A stretch of 64,000 bases of DNA from Chitinophagaceae bacterium (GTDB lineage: Bacteria > Bacteroidota > Bacteroidia > Chitinophagales > Chitinophagaceae). How positions within the stretch are numbered: position 1 is the first letter of the stretch; each line of letters opens with the position of its first letter. The DNA lies in contig JAEUVS010000044.1 of the NCBI GenBank assembly GCA_016786745.1, forward strand, positions 1-64,000. Direction: 5' to 3'. The translations under genes were made by a program, and so were the position numbers. The notes under the pieces were generated by a model. That model had not been told where the DNA came from. It saw nothing but the letters and a program-made list of their open reading frames with translations, and did not search any database. Of the stretch, positions 25,041-33,821 are shown piece after piece.

Positions 25041-26003
25041 ATGAGAAATTTCATTTCTGTTAAGGATGTGCCCAACATCAACGATCTTGTAAAAAAAGCG
25101 CTCGCCTACAAATCCGATCCGCTTAAACATGCAGATATTGGTAAAAACCGTCGCATTGGTTTGCTGTTCCTCAACCCAAGCATGCGCACGCGGCTAAGCA
25201 CACAGATTGCGGCGCAAAACCTCGGCATGGAGCCGATTGTTTTCAACGTTGGACAGGAAGGCTGGGCACTGGAATTTGAAGAAGAGGCGATCATGAGCGG
25301 CAGTACAGTAGAGCACGTGAAAGATGCAGCGCCCGTGATGGGAAAATATTTCGACGTTCTTTGCGTGAGAACATTTCCTTCGCTTAAAAACAGGGAAGAT
25401 GATTACAGTGAGCTGTTCATAAAACAGTTTATTAAATATTCCGGTGTGCCGGTAGTAAGCCTTGAAAGCGCCACCCTGCATCCCCTACAGAGTTTGACGG
25501 ACATAATTACAATTACAGAGGACCTTAACCGGCCTAATCCTAAAATTGTTCTGACCTGGGCTCCGCATGTAAAACCATTGCCGCAATGTGTTGCCAACAG
25601 CTTTTCGCAATGGATAAATGCGTGGGGACAGGCAAATTTTGTGATCACTCACCCGGAAGATTATGACTTAGATGAACAATTCACAAAAGGAGCGATCATT
25701 ACCCACAACCAGGAAGATGCATTGAAAAACGCAGACTTCGTGTACGTGAAAAACTGGAGCACCTACAACGACTACGGAAGGATATACAGCAACGATCCCG
25801 AGTGGATGCTTACCAATGAAAAGCTTGCGATTACAAACGATGCCAAAGTAATGCATTGCCTCCCGGTACGACGTAATGTTGAATTGAGCGATGAAATCCT
25901 GGATGGGCCTAGCAGCATCATCACGCGGCAGGCATCGAACAGGGTGTGGGCGGCGCAGGCGGTACTTGCGGAAATTCTTCAATCGAACGGCCTGGCGAAA
26001 TGA
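25041..26003 (+). CDS. argF': N-acyl-ornithine carbamoyltransferase (ArgF' type)
   Basis: A 320-residue enzyme that carbamoylates N-acetyl- or N-succinyl-ornithine, making acylcitrulline. The carbamoyl-phosphate motif is N-P-S-M-R-T-R-L-S-T-Q (45-55), with H-P-L-Q-S and the later M-H-C-L-P-V-R-R. Start at 25041 is preferred; an upstream ATG (25023) lies in the repeat. In the Bacteroides fragilis enzyme position 90 is proline and marks succinylornithine use, while glutamate at 92 marks acetylornithine use in Xanthomonas; here an ungapped alignment from memory puts valine at 90 (S-T-V-E-H-V). Its stop overlaps argB (ATGA). Confidence 0.88.
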   Translation: MRNFISVKDVPNINDLVKKALAYKSDPLKHADIGKNRRIGLLFLNPSMRTRLSTQIAAQNLGMEPIVFNVGQEGWALEFEEEAIMSGSTVEHVKDAAPVMGKYFDVLCVRTFPSLKNREDDYSELFIKQFIKYSGVPVVSLESATLHPLQSLTDIITITEDLNRPNPKIVLTWAPHVKPLPQCVANSFSQWINAWGQANFVITHPEDYDLDEQFTKGAIITHNQEDALKNADFVYVKNWSTYNDYGRIYSNDPEWMLTNEKLAITNDAKVMHCLPVRRNVELSDEILDGPSSIITRQASNRVWAAQAVLAEILQSNGLAK

Positions 26004-26791
26004 AAAAATTACTGGTAATAAAGATTGGCGGAAACATTATCGACGACGACAACAAACTTTCTTCTTTCCTGGCAGAGTTTGCTACTGTTGCTGAGAAGAA
26101 AATACTTGTGCACGGTGGCGGAAAGCTGGCGACTAAACTTGCAGGAAAGATGGGCATAGAGCAACAGATGGTTGATGGCCGGCGAATTACCGATGCAGAA
26201 ACATTGAAAATTGTGACGATGGTGTATGCCGGGTATATCAACAAAAATATCGTGGCATCGCTGCAAAAAAATGGATGTAATGCTATTGGAATTACCGGTG
26301 CCGATGGAAACGCAATACAGGCGCATAAGAGATTGAAGGGACAAATAGATTACGGGTTTGCTGGCGATATCGATGCCGTAAACACCTCATTAATCAAGGG
26401 CCTGCTCGAGCAGGGAAATGATGTTGTTGTTGCACCTATCACTCATGACAAAAACGGACAGTTGCTGAATACAAATGCCGACACTATTGCACAGGAGATC
26501 GCGACGGCCATGAGTGGTTTGTACGATGTGTCGCTGGTATATGGATTTGAAAAAGCAGGTGTGTTGATGGATGCGGAACGCGACGAAACCGTAATACCGC
26601 AAATTGATCCCGCAAACTATGCAGAACTGAAAAAGGAAAATGTGATTTTCGCAGGAATGATTCCGAAGCTTGATAATGCGTTTGCGGCAATTGATAAGGG
26701 AGTAAAAAAAGTGATTATCGGGAAAGCCGAGCAGCTTGGTGCGTTAATTGAAGGGAAGAGCGGAACAACGATCGTGAGGCGTGAGACGTGA
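26000..26791 (+). CDS. argB: Acetylglutamate kinase
   Basis: A 263-residue amino acid kinase phosphorylating N-acylglutamate. It shows V-I-K-I-G-G-N-I-I at the start, L-V-H-G-G-G-K-L-A-T-K-L and G-I-T-G-A-D-G. The start at 26000 overlaps the previous stop by ATGA; longer in-frame readings are unlike the family. Its last codons and stop are made of the CGTGAGG/CGTGAAT heptamer array that runs into the next gene. Confidence 0.94.
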   Translation: MKKLLVIKIGGNIIDDDNKLSSFLAEFATVAEKKILVHGGGKLATKLAGKMGIEQQMVDGRRITDAETLKIVTMVYAGYINKNIVASLQKNGCNAIGITGADGNAIQAHKRLKGQIDYGFAGDIDAVNTSLIKGLLEQGNDVVVAPITHDKNGQLLNTNADTIAQEIATAMSGLYDVSLVYGFEKAGVLMDAERDETVIPQIDPANYAELKKENVIFAGMIPKLDNAFAAIDKGVKKVIIGKAEQLGALIEGKSGTTIVRRET

Positions 26792-26821
26792 GGCGTGAAT
26801 CGTGAATCGTGAATCGTGAAT
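26773..26821 (+). repeat. Seven-copy heptamer tandem array spanning argB stop and argE start
   Basis: Seven consecutive 7-nt units read CGTGAGG, CGTGAGA, CGTGAGG and four times CGTGAAT. The argB stop TGA (26789-26791) and the GTG start of the deacylase gene (26816-26818) both fall inside. Every unit carries a GTG and a TGA. The array is a candidate for slippage. A related CGTGAGGCGTGA pair recurs inverted between atpB and atpE. Confidence 0.85.
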
Positions 26822-27898
26822 GAAATAAAAATATTGAATAATAATCTACATAGCGAAGCAATCGATCTTCTGAAAGAACTTATTTCTATTTCATCTTTCA
26901 GCAAGGAGGAACATTTTACAGCCGGGGCGCTTACAAAATTTTTTGGCACCCGCGGCATCGAACATACGCGAATTGCCAACAACGTTTTCGCAAGGAATAA
27001 ATATTTCGACGAGAAAAAAGAAACGATACTGCTTAACTCACATCACGACACGGTAAAGCCAAACAGTGGCTACACGCTCGATCCTTTTTCTCCCATTATA
27101 AAAGACGGGAAACTTTTCGGGCTCGGCAGTAACGACGCAGGCGGCGCGCTGGTTTCACTCATCGCTACGTTTTTGCACTACTATGATAAACAGAACCTGA
27201 AATATAATATCATTATCGCGGCAACAGCAGAAGAAGAAATTTCGGGGCATAACGGAATAGAAAAAATTCTTCCCGACCTTCAGCCTGTTTCATTTGCAAT
27301 TGTCGGCGAACCCACCCAGATGCAAATGGCCATAGCGGAAAAAGGCTTGCTCGTGCTCGACTGCACATCGTACGGTGTTGCCGGCCATGCAGCCAGGAAC
27401 GAGGGTGAAAACGCCATTTATAAAGCACTGAGGGATGTTGAATGGTTCAGCGCCTATAGCTTTCCAAAAGTGTCGTCGTTGCTTGGACCGGTAAAAATGT
27501 CTGTCACCGTTATAAATACAGAGAACAAGGCTCATAATGTTGTGCCCTCCTTGTGTACTTTTGTCGCGGATATCCGTGTAAACGAGCTGTACATCTTTGA
27601 AGAAATTCTTTCGACGGTGAAGCAACATGTGAAAAGCGAAGTGAAACCGCGGAGCCTGAGAATGCGTTCCTCACTTATTCCGGAATCGCACCCGGTAGTG
27701 CAATCGGGAATAAAGCTCGGGAGGAACTTTTTTGGATCACCTACAACTTCCGACAAGGCGCTGATGCCATTTCCTGCCCTGAAGATCGGACCGGGTGATT
27801 CAGCAAGAAGTCATACAGCCGACGAATATATCTATATAAAAGAAATTGAAGAAGGCATTAACCTGTATATCGATTTACTTAGCAACGTAGTTAACTAA
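26816..27898 (+). CDS. M20-family deacylase, ArgE-like (acylcitrulline deacylase)
   Basis: A 360-residue metal-dependent amidohydrolase. Zinc-site motifs are L-L-N-S-H-H-D-T-V-K-P, F-G-L-G-S-N-D-A-G-G and the catalytic pair in A-T-A-E-E-E-I-S-G. With a carbamoyltransferase that acts on acylated ornithine, this enzyme should release citrulline from acylcitrulline. The start is the GTG of the last heptamer repeat; the next in-frame choice is a TTG six codons on, and a stop lies directly upstream. Confidence 0.88.
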   Translation: MNEIKILNNNLHSEAIDLLKELISISSFSKEEHFTAGALTKFFGTRGIEHTRIANNVFARNKYFDEKKETILLNSHHDTVKPNSGYTLDPFSPIIKDGKLFGLGSNDAGGALVSLIATFLHYYDKQNLKYNIIIAATAEEEISGHNGIEKILPDLQPVSFAIVGEPTQMQMAIAEKGLLVLDCTSYGVAGHAARNEGENAIYKALRDVEWFSAYSFPKVSSLLGPVKMSVTVINTENKAHNVVPSLCTFVADIRVNELYIFEEILSTVKQHVKSEVKPRSLRMRSSLIPESHPVVQSGIKLGRNFFGSPTTSDKALMPFPALKIGPGDSARSHTADEYIYIKEIEEGINLYIDLLSNVVN

Positions 27899-27905
27899 AC
27901 GCCTG

Positions 27906-29204
27906 ATGAAACTTTGGAGTAAAGAACATACCGAAACTTCCGAGCAGATAGAAAAATTTACTGTCGGCCGCGACAACGAGTTCGACACGCTGCTCGCTGA
28001 ACACGATGTTACAGGAACAATAGCCCATGTAACCATGCTCCGGCAAGCAGGGCTTATGAATGCGAAAGATGCTGAAGCTGCCTTAGGCGGTCTGAAACAA
28101 ATTCTCGAAGAGATAAAAAATAACGCTTTTGCAATCGAAGAAGGGGTAGAAGATATTCACTCGCAGGTAGAATTGCTGCTTACGCGCCGCATCGGTGAAG
28201 CCGGAAAAAAAATTCATAGCGGCAGGAGCCGTAACGACCAGGTTGCGGTGGATATCAAATTGTTCCTGCGCAGCGAGATTTTAAAGGTTAAGGAAGAAGT
28301 AAAAAAGCTATTTGATCTTTTCATTTCCCAGAGCGAAAAAAACAAAGACAAGCTTTTACCGGGTTACACCCATCTGCAGATCGCTATGCCCTCTTCTGCC
28401 GGCCTGTGGCTCGGTGCGTATGCCGAAAGCCTCGTGGATGATATGGAGCTGCTGGCTGCGGCTTATGTCATCACAAATAAAAATCCACTCGGGAGCGGCG
28501 CCGGCTATGGATCATCTTTTCCACTGAACAGGACATTAACCACGCAGTTGCTTGGTTTCAGCGCAATGAACTACAATTCCGTTTACGCTCAGATGAGTCG
28601 TGGTAAGACTGAAAAAATTGTATCGCAAGCGTTGGCTTCGGTTGCCGCAACGCTCAGCAGGCTGGCCATGGATTGCTGTCTCTACCTCAATCAGAACTTC
28701 GGGTTCATTTCGTTTTCGAATGAACTCACTACCGGCAGCAGCATCATGCCGCACAAAAAAAATCCTGATGTTTTTGAACTCGTAAGAGCGCATTGCAACA
28801 GGATACAATCGATACCGAACGAGCTGACCATTCTGCTCAACAACCTTCCATCGGGCTACCACCGCGACCTGCAGCTAACGAAAGAGATTTTATTCCCGGC
28901 ATTTACTGAATTGCGTTCGTGCATTGAAATGACCGGGTTGATGATATCGAATATTACTATCAACGACAACATTCTTGATGACGAGAAGTACCGGTACCTG
29001 TTTAGCGTAGAAGCTGTAAATGAACTTGTGAATAAAGGCGTGCCGTTCCGGGAGGCCTATAAAACAGTTGGCGATCAGATAGAGAAAGGGGAATTTAAAT
29101 ATGATTTCAGTAAAGGATTGAAACATACCCATGAAGGAAGCATCGGTAATTTGAAAAATGATGAAATCGCTAGTGAGATGGAAAAGGTGCTGAAGAAATT
29201 CTGA
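27906..29204 (+). CDS. argH: Argininosuccinate lyase
   Basis: A 432-residue enzyme splitting argininosuccinate to arginine and fumarate. The lyase signature G-S-S-I-M-P-H-K-K-N-P and the S-G-R-S-R-N-D-Q-V motif are intact. It is the last gene of the arginine cluster and is convergent with the LytTR regulator; only 10 nt separate the stops, with no obvious terminator. Confidence 0.95.
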   Translation: MKLWSKEHTETSEQIEKFTVGRDNEFDTLLAEHDVTGTIAHVTMLRQAGLMNAKDAEAALGGLKQILEEIKNNAFAIEEGVEDIHSQVELLLTRRIGEAGKKIHSGRSRNDQVAVDIKLFLRSEILKVKEEVKKLFDLFISQSEKNKDKLLPGYTHLQIAMPSSAGLWLGAYAESLVDDMELLAAAYVITNKNPLGSGAGYGSSFPLNRTLTTQLLGFSAMNYNSVYAQMSRGKTEKIVSQALASVAATLSRLAMDCCLYLNQNFGFISFSNELTTGSSIMPHKKNPDVFELVRAHCNRIQSIPNELTILLNNLPSGYHRDLQLTKEILFPAFTELRSCIEMTGLMISNITINDNILDDEKYRYLFSVEAVNELVNKGVPFREAYKTVGDQIEKGEFKYDFSKGLKHTHEGSIGNLKNDEIASEMEKVLKKF

Positions 29205-29214
29205 TTGTTGCACA

Positions 29215-29949
29215 CTACAAACTCATCATCTCTTTAAACTTCACCGTCTGCCTCCTGCTCACTTCAATCTTCTCTCCTCCTTTCAGTTCAAGTAAAAGTC
29301 CGCCATTAAAATAAGGTTCAACTTTTTCAATAAGCCGGAGGTTCACAATATGTTTACGGTTCGCACGGAAAAATATTTTATCATCAAGGCGTTCTTCGAG
29401 TGAGTTGAGAGATTTTAAAATGAGTGGCTTGTTCGGCCCAAAATAAACCTTGGCGTAGTTGCCCACGCTTTCAAACAAACGTATATCCATCAACTTCACG
29501 AACCAGCAACGTTCGCCATCTTTCACAAACACCTGGTCGTTCTCCTGCAACACCGACCGGTTAAAATTCAAAGGAAGTGAAGACTGCTCTTCCCTGTCTT
29601 CGTGGTTATGCAATTTCTGGATGGCATCGGCCAGACGTTTAGGTTCAATTGGCTTTAGTAAATAGTCGAGCGCGTTTACTTCAAAAGCTTTCAGTGCATA
29701 TTCGTCGTAAGCGGTTGTAAAAATTACACTCGGTGTACGATCCATTTCCGCTAACATTTCGAAACCTGTTTTGCCCGGCATCTGGATATCGAGGAATATG
29801 AGTTCCGGGGCGAGATTGTCAATTTTTTCCATCCCTTCATTCGCATTGGCGGCTTCGGCCACTACTTCTATTTCGGGAAAATCGGCAAGCAATTTCTTTA
29901 ATTCATTTCGTGCAAGCCTTTCATCATCTATAATTATTGCCTTTATCAT
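29215..29949 (-). CDS. LytTR-family response regulator
   Basis: A 244-residue two-domain regulator. The receiver domain has acidic residues D-D-E (8-10), phospho-acceptor D54 in I-F-L-D-I-Q-M-P-G and the lysine in Y-L-L-K-P-I-E. The C-terminal LytTR DNA-binding domain starts near residue 135, with F-F-R-A-N-R-K-H-I-V-N-L and a final E-V-S-R-R-Q-T-V-K-F-K-E-M. It sits 14 nt behind its kinase gene. The target genes cannot be told. Confidence 0.92.
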   Translation of the reverse strand: MIKAIIIDDERLARNELKKLLADFPEIEVVAEAANANEGMEKIDNLAPELIFLDIQMPGKTGFEMLAEMDRTPSVIFTTAYDEYALKAFEVNALDYLLKPIEPKRLADAIQKLHNHEDREEQSSLPLNFNRSVLQENDQVFVKDGERCWFVKLMDIRLFESVGNYAKVYFGPNKPLILKSLNSLEERLDDKIFFRANRKHIVNLRLIEKVEPYFNGGLLLELKGGEKIEVSRRQTVKFKEMMSL

Positions 29950-29963
29950 TGCTATTGTTTGTG

Positions 29964-31007
29964 CTATGTTACAGGTATTAAAACTTTGGCCACAACGAGC
30001 TCGCCTTCCTGCGAAATTTCAAAACTTGCTTTACCTCCAAACAGGAGATCAAGCCGGTTGCGTGTGCTCGAAAGACCGAAGCCATCTGCATTTGCATGTC
30101 CATTCAGCAACCCTGAATTCTGAACAGTCATCCGGTGATAATCGTTTTTAAAGTCGGATGTCACTTTAACGAGGCCACCGTTCAATTGATCGCTGATTCC
30201 ATGTTTGATGGCGTTCTCCACCAGTGTTTGCAGCATCATGGGCGGAACAGGTTGCGTAAGTGTGTCGTTGTTCACATCGTATTCTACCTTTAACCTGTCT
30301 TCGAAACGTATGTATTCAAGGGCGAGATAATCTTTTACGATACTGAGTTCTCTTTCGAGCGGAACAGTTTCCAGCTTCTCGGCCTGCATGCTGCTGCGGA
30401 GGATATTACTAAGATGCGTTACAGCATTTCTCGCACGGCCGGGGTTCTCATCTATCAGGGCGCGGATGCTGTTAAGTGCGTTGAAAATAAAATGCGGGTT
30501 GATGTGCGCCTTAATCGTTTTCAGTTCGAGCTCTCTTACCAGCGCTTCGAGTTTGAGCGTATCGAGCTGCTGTCGCCTGCTTTTTACGATATAATGATAA
30601 AAATAATAGAAGAGCACCCAGGGAACGATAAGCATTCCCACGTTCAGCATATTCGCAAAAAGCCTCGTGGTAAAAGCAAGATTGCGACGGTTTTCGTCTA
30701 GCCCCGTAACCTGGTCGAGAACAAGCACCAGGGCGCTGTACAGAACGCTGGTGAGTAACACCGCGATAATCAGCCGGAAAATGATTTTTTCAACGGGCAG
30801 CAGCAGCCAGTTATTTTTCTTCATATACCAGCGCAGCAGGTGGGTACTCAGCAGGCCGGCTGTTATTATATAGAATACCTTCTGCAGGTAGTCGAAGTCG
30901 ATTTCTATTTTATAGAAATTGGCGTAGAAGAGGAACGATATGCCGACAATTCCCCAGCCCACAAGCTGGCACAGCCAGTAATTCGATATTTTCCGCTGGG
31001 TAGTCAT
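29964..31007 (-). CDS. LytS-type sensor histidine kinase
   Basis: A 347-residue membrane kinase with four predicted helices in the first 140 residues, a short coiled linker and a His_kinase (PF06580-type) domain carrying the phospho-acceptor in I-N-P-H-F-I-F-N-A-L-N. The ATP-binding part shows L-V-E-N-A-I-K-H-G and G-F-G-L-S-S-T-R-N-R-L. No extracellular sensor domain is evident. It forms an operon with the LytTR regulator. Confidence 0.92.
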   Translation of the reverse strand: MTTQRKISNYWLCQLVGWGIVGISFLFYANFYKIEIDFDYLQKVFYIITAGLLSTHLLRWYMKKNNWLLLPVEKIIFRLIIAVLLTSVLYSALVLVLDQVTGLDENRRNLAFTTRLFANMLNVGMLIVPWVLFYYFYHYIVKSRRQQLDTLKLEALVRELELKTIKAHINPHFIFNALNSIRALIDENPGRARNAVTHLSNILRSSMQAEKLETVPLERELSIVKDYLALEYIRFEDRLKVEYDVNNDTLTQPVPPMMLQTLVENAIKHGISDQLNGGLVKVTSDFKNDYHRMTVQNSGLLNGHANADGFGLSSTRNRLDLLFGGKASFEISQEGELVVAKVLIPVT

Positions 31008-31081
31008 GTAGGTGTAAAAATAGATTTTTGGGCCTTTTTTTAAGCCGGTTTTAGGATAAGTGGCAAGTCACACTTTATGAT

Positions 31082-31089
31082 TAAATTTG
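31082..31089 (+). promoter_or_regulatory. Bacteroidetes-type -7 promoter element before dxs
   Basis: TAAATTTG matches the TAnnTTTG core used by the Bacteroidetes housekeeping sigma factor, 14 nt upstream of the dxs start. A clear TTTG partner at -33 is not visible, so only the -7 half is supported. Confidence 0.4.
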
Positions 31090-31103
31090 TCGTTTAAAGG
31101 TAC

Positions 31104-33038
31104 ATGATGGAAATCGCGCCCGGCCCGTTATTGAAGCAGATTAACTCCCCGGATGATCTGAAAAAACTTTCCCGCGACCAGCTTCAATTGGTGGCCGATG
31201 AGCTCCGGCAATATATTATTGACGTTGTAAGCGTGCACGGGGGCCATTTCGGGGCCAGCCTGGGCGTAGTTGAGCTGACAGTAGCCCTGCATTACATTTA
31301 CAATACTCCCTTCGACCAACTCGTATGGGATGTGGGCCACCAGGCCTACGGTCACAAAATCCTTACCGGCCGCCGCGACTCGTTCATTACCAACAGAAAA
31401 TACCAGGGACTTAGCGGTTTCCCCAAAAGAGGAGAAAGCGAATTCGACACCTTCGGTGTTGGTCATTCCTCCACTTCCATTTCTGCCGCGCTGGGCATGG
31501 CCATGGCCGCCAGGGCAAAAGGTGAAAACCGTAAAGCAGTCGCGATAATAGGAGACGGCGCCATGACCGCCGGACAAGCCTTTGAGGCGATGAATCACGC
31601 CGGGGTAGCGGATACCGACATGCTGATAATACTGAACGATAACTGCATGAGCATCGACCCCAACGTGGGAGCGCTTAAAGAATACCTCACCGACATCACT
31701 ACATCCCCAACTTATAATAAGGTTAAAGATGATGTATGGAAAATATTAGGCAAGTTGCCGATGGGCGCCAACTTCACACGCGAAATGGCCTCAAAAATCG
31801 AGCACTCCATCAAGGGCTTTATCAATAAAAGGAGTAATCTCTTTGAGTCGTTCAAACTCAGGTATTTCGGACCTATCGATGGACATAACATCACTAAACT
31901 TACCGATACGCTGAAAGACCTGAGAGATATTCCCGGGCCAAAATTACTTCACATCATAACGGTGAAGGGTAAGGGATACGCACTCGCAGAAAAGGATCAA
32001 ACCGTTTGGCACGCGCCGGGCCTGTTCGATAAAATCACCGGCGAGATTTATAAAAAGAAATTTGAACTTCCGCAGCCCCCGAAATACCAGGATGTATTCG
32101 GACAAACAATTATTGAGCTTGCGGAGAAAAATGAGAAAATATTCGGCGTCACTCCCGCGATGCCATCAGGATCCTCCCTGAAATTCATGATGGAAAAAAT
32201 GCCTGACCGCGCATTTGATGTGGGCATTTGCGAACAACACGCCGTTACTCTAAGTGCGGGCATGGCAACACAGGGAATGAAGGTATACTGCAACATCTAC
32301 TCTTCGTTCATGCAACGTGCCTACGACCAGGTAGTGCACGACGTGGCGATACAAAACCTGCCGGTAATTTTTTGCCTCGACCGCGCCGGTCTTGTTGGCG
32401 AAGATGGCGCTACTCATCATGGCGCCTACGACATCGCCTACATGCGTTGTGTTCCCAATATGATTGTGAGCGCGCCAATGAACGAAGCGGAACTCAGGAA
32501 CCTGATGTACACCGCACAACTTGAATCTACAACTTCACCGTTCTCTATAAGATATCCGCGTGGTGAAGGCGTTATGCCGGAATGGAAAACTCCTTTTGAA
32601 CAAATTTCGGTAGGTAAGGGACGGAAATTGAAAGATGGAAGAGACATTGCCATCTTATCTTTCGGTCACCCCGGAAATTTTGCAGCAACAGCTATCAGGG
32701 AATTGAGAACTGAGGGCATTGATCCGGGCCACTACGATATGCGGTTTGCGAAACCGCTCGATGAAGAATTGCTTCACGAAGTGTTCAAAAAATATTCGCG
32801 CATCATTACTGTTGAAGATGGAGCAATACAGGGCGGATTCGGCAGCGCGGTACTCGAGTTTATGGCAGCGAATAATTACTCTGCTAAAGTGAAACTTCTT
32901 GGCATTCCCGATCGCATTGTTGAACACGGTACGCAGAAGGAATTACAGAAAGAATGCGGGTATGATGCAAAAGGAATTGTTGAGGCCACACGTGAAATGA
33001 TGAAGGACCTGGTTTATGTAAATAACCTTCTTGGTTAA
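31104..33038 (+). CDS. dxs: 1-deoxy-D-xylulose-5-phosphate synthase
   Basis: A 644-residue thiamine-diphosphate enzyme that starts the MEP isoprenoid pathway from pyruvate and glyceraldehyde-3-phosphate. It shows the V-H-G-G-H-F-G-A-S-L-G-V-V-E-L-T start, the TPP motif G-D-G-A-M-T-A-G-Q-A-F-E-A-M-N and later N-D-N, and the pyrimidine-domain E-Q-H-A-V-T-L-S-A-G. Two ATGs stand side by side at the start. Its stop directly abuts the convergent scpA stop. ispG of the same pathway lies at 38.7 kb. Confidence 0.95.
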   Translation: MMEIAPGPLLKQINSPDDLKKLSRDQLQLVADELRQYIIDVVSVHGGHFGASLGVVELTVALHYIYNTPFDQLVWDVGHQAYGHKILTGRRDSFITNRKYQGLSGFPKRGESEFDTFGVGHSSTSISAALGMAMAARAKGENRKAVAIIGDGAMTAGQAFEAMNHAGVADTDMLIILNDNCMSIDPNVGALKEYLTDITTSPTYNKVKDDVWKILGKLPMGANFTREMASKIEHSIKGFINKRSNLFESFKLRYFGPIDGHNITKLTDTLKDLRDIPGPKLLHIITVKGKGYALAEKDQTVWHAPGLFDKITGEIYKKKFELPQPPKYQDVFGQTIIELAEKNEKIFGVTPAMPSGSSLKFMMEKMPDRAFDVGICEQHAVTLSAGMATQGMKVYCNIYSSFMQRAYDQVVHDVAIQNLPVIFCLDRAGLVGEDGATHHGAYDIAYMRCVPNMIVSAPMNEAELRNLMYTAQLESTTSPFSIRYPRGEGVMPEWKTPFEQISVGKGRKLKDGRDIAILSFGHPGNFAATAIRELRTEGIDPGHYDMRFAKPLDEELLHEVFKKYSRIITVEDGAIQGGFGSAVLEFMAANNYSAKVKLLGIPDRIVEHGTQKELQKECGYDAKGIVEATREMMKDLVYVNNLLG

Positions 33039-33818
33039 CTACATTTCCTGTGCTTCGGGTTGCTCCTCCTCCCTGTTTTCATTAAACTCGATGATGAAAT
33101 TATTTTTTCCTTCACCGATCATAATCGTGAGATACTTCTGCTGAACAAGTTCGAGCAATGAAAGAAAAGTAAAAATTGCCTCGATCCTTTCCCTGCAGGC
33201 GTCAAATATTTTTTCGAACGACAGCACTTTTTCTCTCTGGGCCAAAGAAAGCATTTGTTCCCTGCTCTCTTCCATCGTATAGTTATACCTGACAACAGTA
33301 TGAACTGGCCGGTTGTTTCTTTCTTCGAATCGCTTCATCACCTTCTCAAAAGCTTTCATCAGCTTGAAGAGTGTGATGGCCTGTATTTCGGTGCCTTCGC
33401 TCGCCTCTTCACCAATGGCGGTGATTTCTTTGTGAATGTTTCCTCTTTTCACAAGCAGCAGGCGCGTAGCTTCCATATCGGCCAGCTCTGCAGCGGCCTC
33501 CTTGAAGCGGCGGTACTCGAGTATCTTATCTACCAATTCCTGGCGCGGATCTATTTCATTACCCTGTTCATCCAGTTCTTTACGCGGCAACAGCATTTTT
33601 GCCTTGATGCGCATAAGCGTTGAAATAAAAAGGATGAACTCACTCGATAATTCAATATTCAGGCGTTCCTGGGAATGTATGTATCCGAGGAAATCATTGA
33701 TGATATTCGTGATTGGGATATTATAAATGTCGAGTTCATCTCTTTCGATGAAAAAGAGCAGCAGGTCGAAGGGACCTTCGAACTGAGGTAATTTTATCTG
33801 ATAACCTGGTTGGTTCAT
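33039..33818 (-). CDS. scpA: Segregation and condensation protein A
   Basis: A 259-residue kleisin subunit of the SMC-ScpAB chromosome condensation complex. The N-terminal F-E-G-P-F-D-L-L-L-F-F-I-E-R-D-E-L-D-I-Y is the family hallmark (residues 14-33), and the winged-helix tail carries V-S-F-L-S-L-L-E-L-V-type sequence (here A-I-F-T-F-L-S-L-L-E-L-V). Size is typical. scpB is not in the window. Confidence 0.93.
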   Translation of the reverse strand: MNQPGYQIKLPQFEGPFDLLLFFIERDELDIYNIPITNIINDFLGYIHSQERLNIELSSEFILFISTLMRIKAKMLLPRKELDEQGNEIDPRQELVDKILEYRRFKEAAAELADMEATRLLLVKRGNIHKEITAIGEEASEGTEIQAITLFKLMKAFEKVMKRFEERNNRPVHTVVRYNYTMEESREQMLSLAQREKVLSFEKIFDACRERIEAIFTFLSLLELVQQKYLTIMIGEGKNNFIIEFNENREEEQPEAQEM

Positions 33819-33821
33819 GGA

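Noticed and set aside
26773..26821. CRISPR-like repeat
   Set aside because: Units are contiguous 7-mers without spacers; it is a simple tandem repeat.
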